DNA of 63,846 nt from Treponema sp. (lineage in GTDB: Bacteria; Spirochaetota; Spirochaetia; Treponematales; Breznakiellaceae). Where the stretch lies: contig JAITCL010000088.1 in NCBI GenBank assembly GCA_031283105.1, positions 1 to 63,846 of the forward strand, read 5' to 3'. This document shows, one piece after another, positions 55,932 to 63,846 of the stretch. Each line of letters opens with the position of its first letter. Within the stretch, counting starts at the first letter, position 1. The notes under the pieces are model-generated. The model was given only the letters and a program-made list of their open reading frames with translations. It did no database searches and was not told the DNA's origin. The position numbers and the translations under genes were made by a program.

Positions 55932-57183
55932 TAAAAACTACATTCCAAAACTTCCCTTTCCTGATTTCAAATGGAAGTGGGCAAGCCTCCAATGTACTGA
56001 AAGTCTTAACGATCCAGTTATACTTCTTGGGGTTTTATTTCGTATGCGAAAACTTGAAGTCCAAGGACTAAAATACAGTTCACCAGAATTTGCTCATGAA
56101 TTGGAAGACCTTTCTAACAATGTTAAAGATTCAATCAATGTAAATCTTGCCGGACGGACAGGAGAACGAAACCTTATCAGAAATTCAGGCCAATATTGGC
56201 GTGCAGTAGGTTTGCTAGAGGGCAGAGACCGGACGGGACTTATTCGGTTGACTGATTTTGGGCGGCGCGTAGCTGAACGTGATATAACGCAAACGGAATT
56301 TGCCGCTATCACTATTCAAACATTCCAATTGCCTAATATTAAAATACAAAGTATGGAAGAATGCCAGCAATGGCATGACAATGGACTTGTTTTGTATCCA
56401 TTGCGTCTACTTTTAAGCATAGAAAAAGAACTTAATGCACGTGACGAAGGTTTTCTTATTCCAGAAGAACTTATAAAAATAATCATTCCCTTATCATCAA
56501 ATCCAGGTACTTTATTAGAAGATTACATTAATTTTATTCTTTGGTTTCGTTCTGGTGAAATTACGCTTGTTGGCTGGCCTGATTGCTGTACACGTGACAA
56601 TGACATGAGGATTGCGCGGGAATATTTGCTTTTTCTTTCAAATTATGGCTATCTCTTGAAACAAGAAGGTAAAACACACATGAACGAACGGTATGTGTAT
56701 AATTCAATTCTTGACGTTGAAATAACAAATATGTTAGCTGAAAATACATCAAACCAGCCGCTTATTCAAGTTGTTAAGCAAATCCGTGCAAAAGAGATAA
56801 CGTCTGAAATAGAACGAAAACGTGTAGAGGAAAACACTCGTGCAAAACGGCCAAATCAGGCTAAATTCAGAAAAGAAGTTTTGCAAGCCTGTAAACGTTG
56901 TGTTATTACAAATGTTACCATGCCGGAAGTTTTAGAAGCAGCTCATATTAAACCCTTTAAATATCATGGCGAAGATACGGTAGAAAATGGTTTTGCTATG
57001 CGTATGGATATTCATTTATTATTTGATTCTGGTCATTTACGCATCTCCGACAATGGTATAATAGAATTGTCCACACGCGCCAGAATGGATTATGGTGCAA
57101 GTATACCCCCTCGTATTGTTTTACCTGCTTTTACAAACAAGGAATTTCTTAAATGGAGATGGGACAATTATAATGGGTTATAG
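55924..57183 (+). CDS. Type II restriction endonuclease with HNH domain
   Basis: 419-aa protein directly after the two methyltransferases. Residues ~1-320 include a winged-helix-like block (WRAVGLLEGRDRTGLIRLTD in part, ~83-105). Residues ~318-390 form an HNH nuclease domain: CKRCVITN, EAAHIKPF (~339), VENGFAM, and MDIHLLFDSGHL. Coupling to the m5C enzymes makes it the cognate nuclease; the recognition site is not predictable by eye. A TATAG-TTATTG-CTATA dyad (57181-57196) followed by TTTT may be a weak terminator. AT-rich like its methyltransferases. Confidence 0.85.
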   Translation: MLDKNYIPKLPFPDFKWKWASLQCTESLNDPVILLGVLFRMRKLEVQGLKYSSPEFAHELEDLSNNVKDSINVNLAGRTGERNLIRNSGQYWRAVGLLEGRDRTGLIRLTDFGRRVAERDITQTEFAAITIQTFQLPNIKIQSMEECQQWHDNGLVLYPLRLLLSIEKELNARDEGFLIPEELIKIIIPLSSNPGTLLEDYINFILWFRSGEITLVGWPDCCTRDNDMRIAREYLLFLSNYGYLLKQEGKTHMNERYVYNSILDVEITNMLAENTSNQPLIQVVKQIRAKEITSEIERKRVEENTRAKRPNQAKFRKEVLQACKRCVITNVTMPEVLEAAHIKPFKYHGEDTVENGFAMRMDIHLLFDSGHLRISDNGIIELSTRARMDYGASIPPRIVLPAFTNKEFLKWRWDNYNGL

Positions 57184-57336
57184 TTATTGCTATAGTTTTC
57201 CCCCATCTATTTTTCCCTCTGAAATTTTTTCAAGGCGAACGTAACAATGACAGATACGTTTTTTACCACAGAAAATACGAATGAAGACAAGAAATTTGCC
57301 TTAAATTCTGTTCTTTGTGCGTCCCTCGCCCGTGTC

Positions 57337-57365
57337 TTGACAAACAGTTTCTTTTTTATTATTAT
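57337..57365 (+). promoter_or_regulatory. Promoter of asnA
   Basis: TTGACA (57337-57342), 17 bases, TATTAT (57360-57365). Predicted start about 57372, giving an ~89-base structured leader before the asnA ATG at 57461. Confidence 0.65.
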
Positions 57366-57386
57366 AATCCTGTTATAAACAGCAAG

Positions 57387-57448
57387 GGCGCTGTGGACTT
57401 TTGTCCGTAGACGTATGTCTGCGAATTGTAGTCTATAGCGCCTTTTTT
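57387..57448 (+). terminator. Intrinsic terminator-like structure in the asnA leader (attenuator candidate)
   Basis: Outer stem GGCGCTGTGGAC (57387-57398) with GTCTATAGCGCC (57431-57442), 12 bp including two G-U pairs, capped by an inner hairpin CGTAGAC (57406-57412), GTAT loop, GTCTGCG (57417-57423), and followed by T6 (57443-57448). Because it lies downstream of the asnA promoter and just before the GGAGG site, it would stop asnA transcription unless disrupted. The upstream bases (57372-57386) are short for a competing antiterminator, so a protein or ligand bound to the long hairpin may decide. Confidence 0.65.
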
Positions 57449-57460
57449 ATGGAGGTTTCT

Positions 57461-58468
57461 ATGAGCAAGTTGATTGTACCGGATGGTTACCGGTCAGTTT
57501 TGCCGGTGTATGAGACTCAAACCGCCATTGGCGTTATAAAGCGGTCTTTCGAAGATAATCTGGCGCACGCTCTTAATCTGAAGCGCGTTTCCGCGCCGCT
57601 TTTTGTCGATCCGCAAACTGGTTTGAACGATAACCTCAACGGCGTGGAACGCCCCGTTGAGTTTGACATAAAAGAGACCCAGGGGAACGCGCAAATTGTC
57701 CATTCACTTGCAAAGTGGAAACGCATGGCGCTGTACCAATACGGTTTCCCGGTGGGCGAAGGATTGTATACCGACATGAACGCCGTGCGGCGCGATGAAG
57801 AAATGGACAACCTTCATTCCATTTATGTTGACCAGTGGGATTGGGAAGTGGTCATCGACAAAGAATCGCGCAATGGGGCGTTTTTAAAAAAGACGGTTAG
57901 CGCGATTGTAAACGCTATTTGTGATACTGCGGACAAAATCAAAGCACAGTATCCGGCTTTGCACGTTAACCTTTCGCGTGATGTGCAATTTATTACGACA
58001 CAGCAGCTTGAAGACGATTACCCTAATCTTTCGCCAAAAGAGCGCGAAAACGCCTGCTTAAAAAAACACAAGACCGTGTTTATCATGCAGATAGGCGGCA
58101 TATTAAAATCGGGTATAAAGCACGACGGCCGCGCGCCAGATTATGACGACTGGACATTAAACGGCGATATTGTTTTTTGGAATGATGTTCTGCAATGCGC
58201 TTTTGAGATTTCCTCAATGGGTATCCGTGTCGATTCACAATCGCTGGATACGCAGCTTACCAAAGCCAACTGCGATCACCGCCGTGAACTGCCCTTCCAT
58301 AAAATGCTGCTTGAGGGCAAACTCCCGTCGGCAATGGGCGGCGGCATCGGCCAGTCAAGGCTATGTATGCTCATGCTGGAAAAAGCGCACGTCGGAGAAG
58401 TGCAGGTCTCCGTGTGGGATGAGAAAACACTGGCAGGTTGCAAGGCTGCCGGAATTGTACTATTATAA
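57461..58468 (+). CDS. asnA: Aspartate--ammonia ligase
   Basis: 335-aa ammonia-dependent asparagine synthetase, structurally a class II aminoacyl-tRNA synthetase relative. YETQTAIGVIKRSFEDNLA (~15-33), VSAPLFVDPQTGLNDNLNG (in part), YTDMNAVRRDE, SIYVDQWDWE and GGIGQSRLCMLML are all conserved AsnA segments. It has a GGAGG site. It precedes gatC by 21 bases, in a group with gatA, gatB and aspS; the shared theme is asparagine and Asn-tRNA. Confidence 0.96.
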   Translation: MSKLIVPDGYRSVLPVYETQTAIGVIKRSFEDNLAHALNLKRVSAPLFVDPQTGLNDNLNGVERPVEFDIKETQGNAQIVHSLAKWKRMALYQYGFPVGEGLYTDMNAVRRDEEMDNLHSIYVDQWDWEVVIDKESRNGAFLKKTVSAIVNAICDTADKIKAQYPALHVNLSRDVQFITTQQLEDDYPNLSPKERENACLKKHKTVFIMQIGGILKSGIKHDGRAPDYDDWTLNGDIVFWNDVLQCAFEISSMGIRVDSQSLDTQLTKANCDHRRELPFHKMLLEGKLPSAMGGGIGQSRLCMLMLEKAHVGEVQVSVWDEKTLAGCKAAGIVLL

Positions 58469-58489
58469 CGTAAATATTGGAGAATTTTC

Positions 58490-58777
58490 GTGCAAATAGA
58501 CGATAAACTGCTCGCATATCTGGAAGATTTATCCTGCCTCACGCTTTCGGCTGATGAAAAAACCAGATTAACCAAAGACTTGCAGGAAATTCTTGATTAC
58601 ATGGCGCGGCTCGGCGAACTTGATACGGACGGCGTGGTTGAGCGCAGCCACCCATTTGATAATGTCAATGTCTTTCGTGATGATACAGTGCGCCCTTCGT
58701 TTGACCGCGCTTCGATTTTACAAAACGCTCCGGTGCGGAATGATGAGATGATCGTCGCGCCCAAAACGGTAGAATAA
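58490..58777 (+). CDS. gatC: Asp/Glu-tRNA amidotransferase subunit C
   Basis: 95-aa GatC: LLAYLEDLSCLTLSADEK (~6-23), QEILDYMARLGELDTDGV (~38-55), LREDTV-type VFRDDTVRPS and final APVRND...VAPKTVE. GTG start with a GGAG site. GatC stabilises the GatA-GatB complex that amidates Asp-tRNA(Asn) and/or Glu-tRNA(Gln). Confidence 0.93.
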   Translation: MQIDDKLLAYLEDLSCLTLSADEKTRLTKDLQEILDYMARLGELDTDGVVERSHPFDNVNVFRDDTVRPSFDRASILQNAPVRNDEMIVAPKTVE

Positions 58778-58833
58778 TGAGAACCAATAAAAACTGAAGT
58801 TTTTAGAGATGTCCTAATAAAAGGTTGATGGTG

Positions 58834-60294
58834 ATGTTTGGAAAAAGCGCGCTGGAATTGGCGGCGTTAATCAAAGCAAAAAAACTCAATGTCGTTGAAG
58901 CGGCAAGCGCATATATTGATATAATCGAAAAAAACGACAACCGCTATAACGCTTTTCTGGCGGTGTCAAAAGAGAACGCTTTGATTCGCGCACAAGAAAT
59001 TCAGTCGCTACTTGATTCGGGCGAAACGCTTTCGCCGCTTGCGGGCGTGCCCATCGCCATTAAAGATAACATTTCAACGATAGGAATCGAAACCACCTGC
59101 GCATCTAAAATGCTGAAAGGCTATACGCCCGTGTTCAACGCGGCGGTTATCGAGAAGCTGGAAAAAGCCGGCATGGTTGTTATCGGGAAATGTAACATGG
59201 ACGAATACGCGATGGGCGGTTCCAGCGAAACCGGCGCATTCGGCGCGGTACATAATCCGTGGGACACTGAACGTGTTGCCGGCGGTTCATCGGGGGGGAG
59301 CGCCGCCGCTGTGGTTGCCGGTGAAATACCGCTTGCGCTCGGCTCTGATACGGGCGGCAGTATTCGCCAGCCCTGCGCTTTTTGCGGCGTTACCGGCATC
59401 AAGCCGACTTACGGCTCCGTGTCGCGGTACGGGCTGGTGGCGTATGCGTCATCACTCGACCAGATCGGCCCCATCGGACAAAACATTAACGACTGCGCCG
59501 CTTTACTGTCGATCATTTCAGGGCCGGACACGCGGGACAGTACCTGCGTTATAGAAAAGCCGTTTGAATTCGGCGAAACCAAAACCAGTCTTGAAGGCGT
59601 GAAAATAGGACTGCCCAAAAATTATTTTTCAGGCGGCATTGACGAAGAAGTAAAGGCCGCTGTTTTGGCGGCGGCAAAAGAGTTTGAAGCGGTAGGCGCA
59701 ATCATCGAAGAATTTGAAATGCCACTGATGGATTATATGGTTCCAACTTACTACATCATCGCCTGCGCCGAAGCGTCATCAAACCTTTCACGGTATGATG
59801 GTTTGAAATACGGCTACCGCAGTGATAACGCCGGGTCGCTTTCTGAAGTGTACCGTCTTTCCCGCAGCGAGGGCTTTGGGCTGGAAGTAAAAAGAAGAAT
59901 TATGCTCGGCTCGTTCGTGCTTTCATCGGGATACTACGACGCTTATTACAAAAAAGCCCTGCAAGTGCGCTCCCTTATTAAAGACGCTTACAAAAATTTG
60001 TTTGCCAAATATGACATGATTCTTTCTCCGGTCGCGCCCACCACAGCGTACAAGATCGGGGAAAATGTCGGCGATCCCATGAAGATGTACATGGGTGACA
60101 TTTACACCATATCAATCAATCTGGCGGGACTCCCTGCGGCCTCTCTTCCCTGCGGATTTGATTCAGCGGGTCTGCCCATCGGTTTTCAGCTTATCGGTGA
60201 CGCTTTTTCGGAAAATAAAATCATCGGCGCGGCGCGGGTATATCAATCCCGTACTGATTACCATGAAAAAAAACCTGAGGGCGCAAAAACATGA
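58834..60294 (+). CDS. gatA: Asp/Glu-tRNA amidotransferase subunit A
   Basis: 486-aa amidase-signature enzyme that releases ammonia from glutamine or asparagine. Ser-cisSer-Lys triad: Lys in PIAIKDNIS (~75), serines in GGSSGGSAAAV (~150) and SDTGGSIRQP (~172). ATG 58834 follows AAAAGG by nine bases; upstream TTG/ATG codons at 58825/58828 are too close to that site. Its last codons overlap gatB by four bases. Confidence 0.96.
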   Translation: MFGKSALELAALIKAKKLNVVEAASAYIDIIEKNDNRYNAFLAVSKENALIRAQEIQSLLDSGETLSPLAGVPIAIKDNISTIGIETTCASKMLKGYTPVFNAAVIEKLEKAGMVVIGKCNMDEYAMGGSSETGAFGAVHNPWDTERVAGGSSGGSAAAVVAGEIPLALGSDTGGSIRQPCAFCGVTGIKPTYGSVSRYGLVAYASSLDQIGPIGQNINDCAALLSIISGPDTRDSTCVIEKPFEFGETKTSLEGVKIGLPKNYFSGGIDEEVKAAVLAAAKEFEAVGAIIEEFEMPLMDYMVPTYYIIACAEASSNLSRYDGLKYGYRSDNAGSLSEVYRLSRSEGFGLEVKRRIMLGSFVLSSGYYDAYYKKALQVRSLIKDAYKNLFAKYDMILSPVAPTTAYKIGENVGDPMKMYMGDIYTISINLAGLPAASLPCGFDSAGLPIGFQLIGDAFSENKIIGAARVYQSRTDYHEKKPEGAKT

Positions 60295-61727
60295 AGTGGG
60301 AAACCGTCATCGGCCTTGAGGTTCACGCCGAGTTGTCAACAAAGTCAAAAATTTTCTGCGCTTGTACTAGTGCTTACGGCGGCGAACCGAATACCCATGT
60401 CTGCCCTGTCTGCGCGGGAATGCCGGGCGTATTGCCGGTTCTTAACCGTTCGGTGGTGGAGTACGCTCTGCGGTTGGGAATCGCGCTTGATTGCGCCATT
60501 ACCCAATACTGCAAGTTTGACCGCAAAAATTATTTTTATCCCGATTTGCCGAAAGCCTATCAGGTGTCGCAACTCTATGCCCCGATTTGCCGAAACGGTC
60601 ATCTTGACATTGAAGTTGACGGCAAAAAAAAGACCATTCGCATACGCGAGATACACATGGAAGAAGATGCGGGAAAACTGGTACACGACGCTAAAGGCGC
60701 GGACACGTTTATGGACTTCAACCGCTGCGGAGTGCCGTTACTCGAAATTGTTTCACAGCCCGATTTCAGCGGCGCGGAAGAAGTAACTACCTATCTTGAA
60801 AAATTGCGCGAGACGCTGCTGTACCTCGATATATGCGACTGCAAAATGCAGGAAGGTTCCATCCGCGCCGATATCAATTTGTCCGTGCGCCTTCCGGGCG
60901 GTGAATTGGGAGTACGTACCGAGACCAAGAACATGAACTCGTTCAAAGCAATAGCACGCGCCATTGAATATGAGACGGCGCGGCAGATCGAAATACTGGA
61001 AGATGGCGGCCAAATTGTTCAGGAGACGCGCCGCTGGGACGATGAAAAACTGGAGTCGTACGGTATGCGTTCAAAAGAAAACGCGCAGGATTACCGTTAC
61101 TTTCCCGAACCTGACCTTTTGCCTATGCAGATTGATGACTCTTGGCTTGCAAGCGTCAAGGCAAACCTGCCGGAACTGGCGCATCAAAAACGTGAACGGT
61201 ACGCCGTACAATTTGGCATACCCGAAGCCGAGGCGGCGGTTCTGACCGTTCACAAAAACATCTGCGATTTATTCGAGACCATTGCGCGATCAAGCGGGCA
61301 GCCCGTTGAAGCGGCGCACCTTTTAACCGGCGAAATTATGCGGCTGATGAACAATGCGAACATTTTGCCGGAAGATTTGAATTTGGAAACCAATAAATTT
61401 TCGGCGCTCATTAAACTTGTTACTGATGGAAAAATCAACCGCAGCGCCTATAAAGAAACCGTTGAGGCGGTATTCACGAATAATGTTGATCCAGATACCT
61501 ACATAGCAGAAAAAGGCTTAATGATGATTAACGATGACAACGCGGTTATCGAAGCGGCGAAAGCGGTTATAACTGAAAATCAGGATACGGCCGCGGAATA
61601 CCGCGCCGGCAAAGAAAAAGTGTTTGGATTTTTAATGGGGCAGGTTATGAAAAAACTGGGCGGAAAAGGAAATCCCGACATGGTGAAAAAAACATTAACA
61701 GAAATGCTTAAAGGGAGTGGAGTGTAA
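60291..61727 (+). CDS. gatB: Asp/Glu-tRNA amidotransferase subunit B
   Basis: 478-aa kinase-amidotransferase subunit that activates the tRNA-bound acid. IGLEVHAELSTKSKIFC at the N terminus, zinc/loop cysteines CACTSAYGGEPN and HVCPVCAGMPG, RKNYFYPDLPKAYQ, and the C-terminal YqeY-like tail domain (~400-478). ATGA overlap with gatA. aspS follows one base after the stop. Confidence 0.96.
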   Translation: MKWETVIGLEVHAELSTKSKIFCACTSAYGGEPNTHVCPVCAGMPGVLPVLNRSVVEYALRLGIALDCAITQYCKFDRKNYFYPDLPKAYQVSQLYAPICRNGHLDIEVDGKKKTIRIREIHMEEDAGKLVHDAKGADTFMDFNRCGVPLLEIVSQPDFSGAEEVTTYLEKLRETLLYLDICDCKMQEGSIRADINLSVRLPGGELGVRTETKNMNSFKAIARAIEYETARQIEILEDGGQIVQETRRWDDEKLESYGMRSKENAQDYRYFPEPDLLPMQIDDSWLASVKANLPELAHQKRERYAVQFGIPEAEAAVLTVHKNICDLFETIARSSGQPVEAAHLLTGEIMRLMNNANILPEDLNLETNKFSALIKLVTDGKINRSAYKETVEAVFTNNVDPDTYIAEKGLMMINDDNAVIEAAKAVITENQDTAAEYRAGKEKVFGFLMGQVMKKLGGKGNPDMVKKTLTEMLKGSGV

Positions 61728-61728
61728 A

Positions 61729-63477
61729 ATGAATCAATACCGGACGCATACCTGCGGGGAGTTGCGGGAAGAACATACCGGACAGACCGTTACGTTGTCC
61801 GGCTGGGTGGACACCATCCGCGACCACGGCGGCGTAACATTTCTTGACCTGCGGGATCAATTCGGCGTTACGCAAATTGTCCTGCACGAGGAAAATTTCG
61901 TAAAGCAGATAAGCAAGGAAAGCGTTATAACCATAACAGGCGCGGTAAAAAAGCGGGATGCGGAAACGGTTAACTCCAAAATTGAAACGGGAACCGTTGA
62001 AGTTCACGCCGAAACGCTGGTTGTTCAAAGCAAGGCAGTCCGCGCCCTGCCGTTTGAAATCAGTGAATCCAAAAACACGAGGGAAGAAGTCCGCCTGAGT
62101 TACCGTTTTCTGGATTTGAGAAACCCCGCAGTTAAAAAAAATATTTTACTACGTTCAAAAATAATCAGTTTTCTGCGGGCAAGAATGGAAGAGCTTGGCT
62201 TTACGGAATTTCAAACGCCGATACTCACCTCGTCCTCACCGGAAGGGGCGCGGGATTACCTTGTTCCCAGCCGTAAGCACCGGGGCAAATTTTACGCCCT
62301 GCCGCAAGCCCCGCAGATTTTCAAACAACTCCTCATGGTTTCCGGTTTTGACCGCTATTTTCAGATTGCCCCCTGTTTCCGCGATGAGGACTCCCGCGCC
62401 GACCGTTCCCCCGGAGAATTTTATCAGCTTGATTTTGAAATGTCATTCGCAGGGCAGGAAGACGTATTCCGTGTGGCGGAAACGGTCATGTACAGTGTTT
62501 TTACCGCTTTTTCAAGCAAAGCGGTCAGCCCCGCGCCTTTCATAAAAATCCCCTATGCCGAATCACTGCTCAAATATGGAACAGACAAGCCCGATCTCCG
62601 CAACCCCCTTATCATCACCGACCTCACCGGTTTTTTCGCGGACGTTGATTTTCAGCCGTTCAAAAATATCCCTGTTAGGGGAATAGCCGCATCTGGCGCG
62701 GCATTGCAGTCAAAATCCTTTTTTGAAAGAATGCTCGCCTTCGCCGCCGAAATCGGCATGAAAGGCCTCGGTTACATTTCCGTTATGGAAGACGGCAGCC
62801 TCAAAGGGCCGATAGTCAAATTCCTTTCGGCGGAAAAACAGAACGCGCTTAAAAAAGACCTTTCTCTCAAAACCAACGACACGCTGTTTTTTATCGCGGA
62901 CGCGCCCGCTAAAGTAAACAACCTTGCCGGGCAGATTCGCACGGCGTTGGGCAATCAGTTGAATCTTATCAACAAGGACAGGTTTGAATTTTGCTTTATT
63001 GTAGACTTTCCCATGTATGGCATCAATGAAGAATCAGGCAGTGTTGAATTTACCCATAATCCGTTTTCCATGCCGCAGGGCGGCCTTGAAGCGCTTAACA
63101 CAAAAAGCCCGCTTGATATTCTTGCCTGGCAGTATGACATTGTATGCAACGGCGTGGAACTTTCTTCCGGCGCAGTCCGCAACCATCTGCCTGAAGTGAT
63201 GGTAAAAGCCTTTGAAGTGGCGGGATACACCCAGTCTGATATTGAAACAAAATTCCCCGCCCTCTACAACGCCTTCCATTATGGCGCGCCGCCCCACGCG
63301 GGCATGGCCCCCGGCATTGATCGGATTGTCATGCTGCTGGCGGAAGAAGAAAACATCCGTGAAGTAGTTGCCTTCCCCATGAACAGCGCCGCGCAAGACC
63401 TGCTGATGAACGCCCCCTGTGAAGTTACAGAACAACAACTCCGCGAGGTGCACATTAAAATACGGCAGTCTAAATAG
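61729..63477 (+). CDS. aspS: Aspartyl-tRNA synthetase
   Basis: 582-aa bacterial-type AspRS. N-terminal OB fold (TVTLSGWVDTIRDHGG), motif 2 FRDEDSRADRSPGEFYQLD, the bacterial GAD insertion (~290-420) and motif 3 GIDRIVMLLAEE. The His in RDHGG corresponds to His31 of the non-discriminating Pseudomonas enzyme, while the Gly83 position appears to be Glu (RDAETVN), so tRNA specificity is ambiguous. ATG 61729 is favoured over 61717, which lies inside gatB. Last gene of the asnA-gatCAB-aspS group. Confidence 0.96.
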   Translation: MNQYRTHTCGELREEHTGQTVTLSGWVDTIRDHGGVTFLDLRDQFGVTQIVLHEENFVKQISKESVITITGAVKKRDAETVNSKIETGTVEVHAETLVVQSKAVRALPFEISESKNTREEVRLSYRFLDLRNPAVKKNILLRSKIISFLRARMEELGFTEFQTPILTSSSPEGARDYLVPSRKHRGKFYALPQAPQIFKQLLMVSGFDRYFQIAPCFRDEDSRADRSPGEFYQLDFEMSFAGQEDVFRVAETVMYSVFTAFSSKAVSPAPFIKIPYAESLLKYGTDKPDLRNPLIITDLTGFFADVDFQPFKNIPVRGIAASGAALQSKSFFERMLAFAAEIGMKGLGYISVMEDGSLKGPIVKFLSAEKQNALKKDLSLKTNDTLFFIADAPAKVNNLAGQIRTALGNQLNLINKDRFEFCFIVDFPMYGINEESGSVEFTHNPFSMPQGGLEALNTKSPLDILAWQYDIVCNGVELSSGAVRNHLPEVMVKAFEVAGYTQSDIETKFPALYNAFHYGAPPHAGMAPGIDRIVMLLAEEENIREVVAFPMNSAAQDLLMNAPCEVTEQQLREVHIKIRQSK

Positions 63478-63520
63478 GCTTTTCTCCCACAGAAAAAGGC
63501 TTTGCAATTAGTCCTAAAGA

Positions 63521-63675
63521 TTACACACAAAGATCACAAAGAAGACAAAGACACAAAGAGGAGGAGAGGGAATTGTTGTTCGGAATCCAAGCGTGAGCCT
63601 TACAAAAAGCTAACGGACAACAACCCCTTATTTTCTTCTTTGTGTTCTTCTAACCTTTGTGTCTTTGTGTGATGT
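63521..63675. repeat. Imperfect inverted repeat (CACAAAGA family) after aspS
   Basis: Left arm ACACAAAGATCACAAAG... (63521-63560) and right arm TTTGTGTCTTTGTGTGAT (~63655-63672) face each other, with further TTCTTCTTTGTGTTCTTC in the right arm. RNA could form a long hairpin that closes the aspS transcript. The remaining end (63676-63846) has a TACCTCAATTCTTAGGTGCTGGG stretch in part resembling the hairpin of the palindromic elements A/B, and TGTCATAT repeats (63787, 63828); no gene was seen. Confidence 0.65.
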
Positions 63676-63846
63676 ATCCAGTACCTCAATTCTTAGGTGC
63701 TGGGGGTAACAGTCACTCATAGGGGAAATTTCCGATAAAAGATGATAATTCCCAATCTTGCCACTATTCCCCAAGAGGGGTAAAGTGTCATATATAACAC
63801 AGTTTAGAAAATTATATGACGGTTTATGTCATATACAGGTAGTTAT

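Noticed and set aside
57372-57460. T-box riboswitch or Asn-rich leader peptide before asnA
   Set aside because: No T-box sequence, no specifier loop and no run of Asn codons; only a hairpin with T6.

Overview
The window most resembles the chromosome of a host-associated treponeme (Spirochaetes, close to the termite-gut Treponema group). Three things point there: uvrA is joined directly to an lptD-like outer-membrane gene, an arrangement I recall from Treponema pallidum; there is a spirochete-style OmpA/TPR/PilZ gene set; and base composition looks close to balanced. No gene here is a taxonomic proof, so this is an inference. No rRNA, tRNA, CRISPR array or transposase was seen.

Layout. 1-14.5 kb: housekeeping and envelope genes (3' end of pyruvate phosphate dikinase with a lysine/alanine-rich tail, an OmpA-like protein, uvrA, lptD, thrH, birA, a metallophosphoesterase, lon), with two families of inverted repeats between them. 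14.5-16.5 kb: a reverse-strand PilZ-TPR operon. 16.7-26.6 kb: cimA and ilvB, a reverse-strand MFS/RhuM pair, then leuABCD order leuA-leuC-leuD-leuB. 26.8-42.7 kb: the centrepiece, a long co-directional cluster holding two complete nitrogenase-like reductase/catalytic sets (H-D-K and D-K-H), two NifX-fold proteins, a NifB-type radical SAM enzyme, two ABC importer sets of the nitrate/sulfonate/taurine class with two lipoprotein binding proteins, and a cysteine synthase. 42.8-45.4 kb: DAHP synthase, PheA, RidA. 45.5-48.6 kb: an AT-rich island of unknown genes (glycine-rich 59-aa protein, 83-aa protein, TPR fragment, and a divergent 686-aa TPR protein). 48.9-53.9 kb: ilvB-ilvN-ilvC-ilvD plus a flavin reductase. 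54.0-57.2 kb: a restriction-modification locus with two 5-methylcytosine methyltransferases and an HNH nuclease. 57.3-63.5 kb: asnA behind a terminator-like 5' leader, gatC-gatA-gatB and aspS.

How it fits together. cimA, leuABCD, ilvB/N/C/D give the branched-chain amino acids, with isoleucine made from pyruvate via citramalate (no threonine deaminase is present here). asnA, gatCAB and aspS form an asparagine/Asn-tRNA module. The nitrogenase-like cluster keeps the cysteine ligands expected for metal clusters (including the equivalent of the cofactor cysteine alpha-Cys275) but replaces the residues that Mo-nitrogenase uses around its substrate pocket (alpha-Gln191, alpha-His195, alpha-His442). 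Together with importers of small organic anions and cysK, this suggests a NifB-dependent reductase that releases sulfur (or another nutrient) from an imported small molecule, similar in principle to methylthio-alkane reductase; nitrogen fixation by a group IV enzyme, as reported for Endomicrobium, is the main alternative.

A second theme is gene expression: seven genes (uvrA, birA, pilZ-like, aroF-like, ridA, the 686-aa TPR gene, the second ilvB) lack a Shine-Dalgarno sequence and have a -10 box 5-12 bases before the start codon, which implies leaderless or nearly leaderless messages. All coordinates of motifs and all alignments were made by eye.
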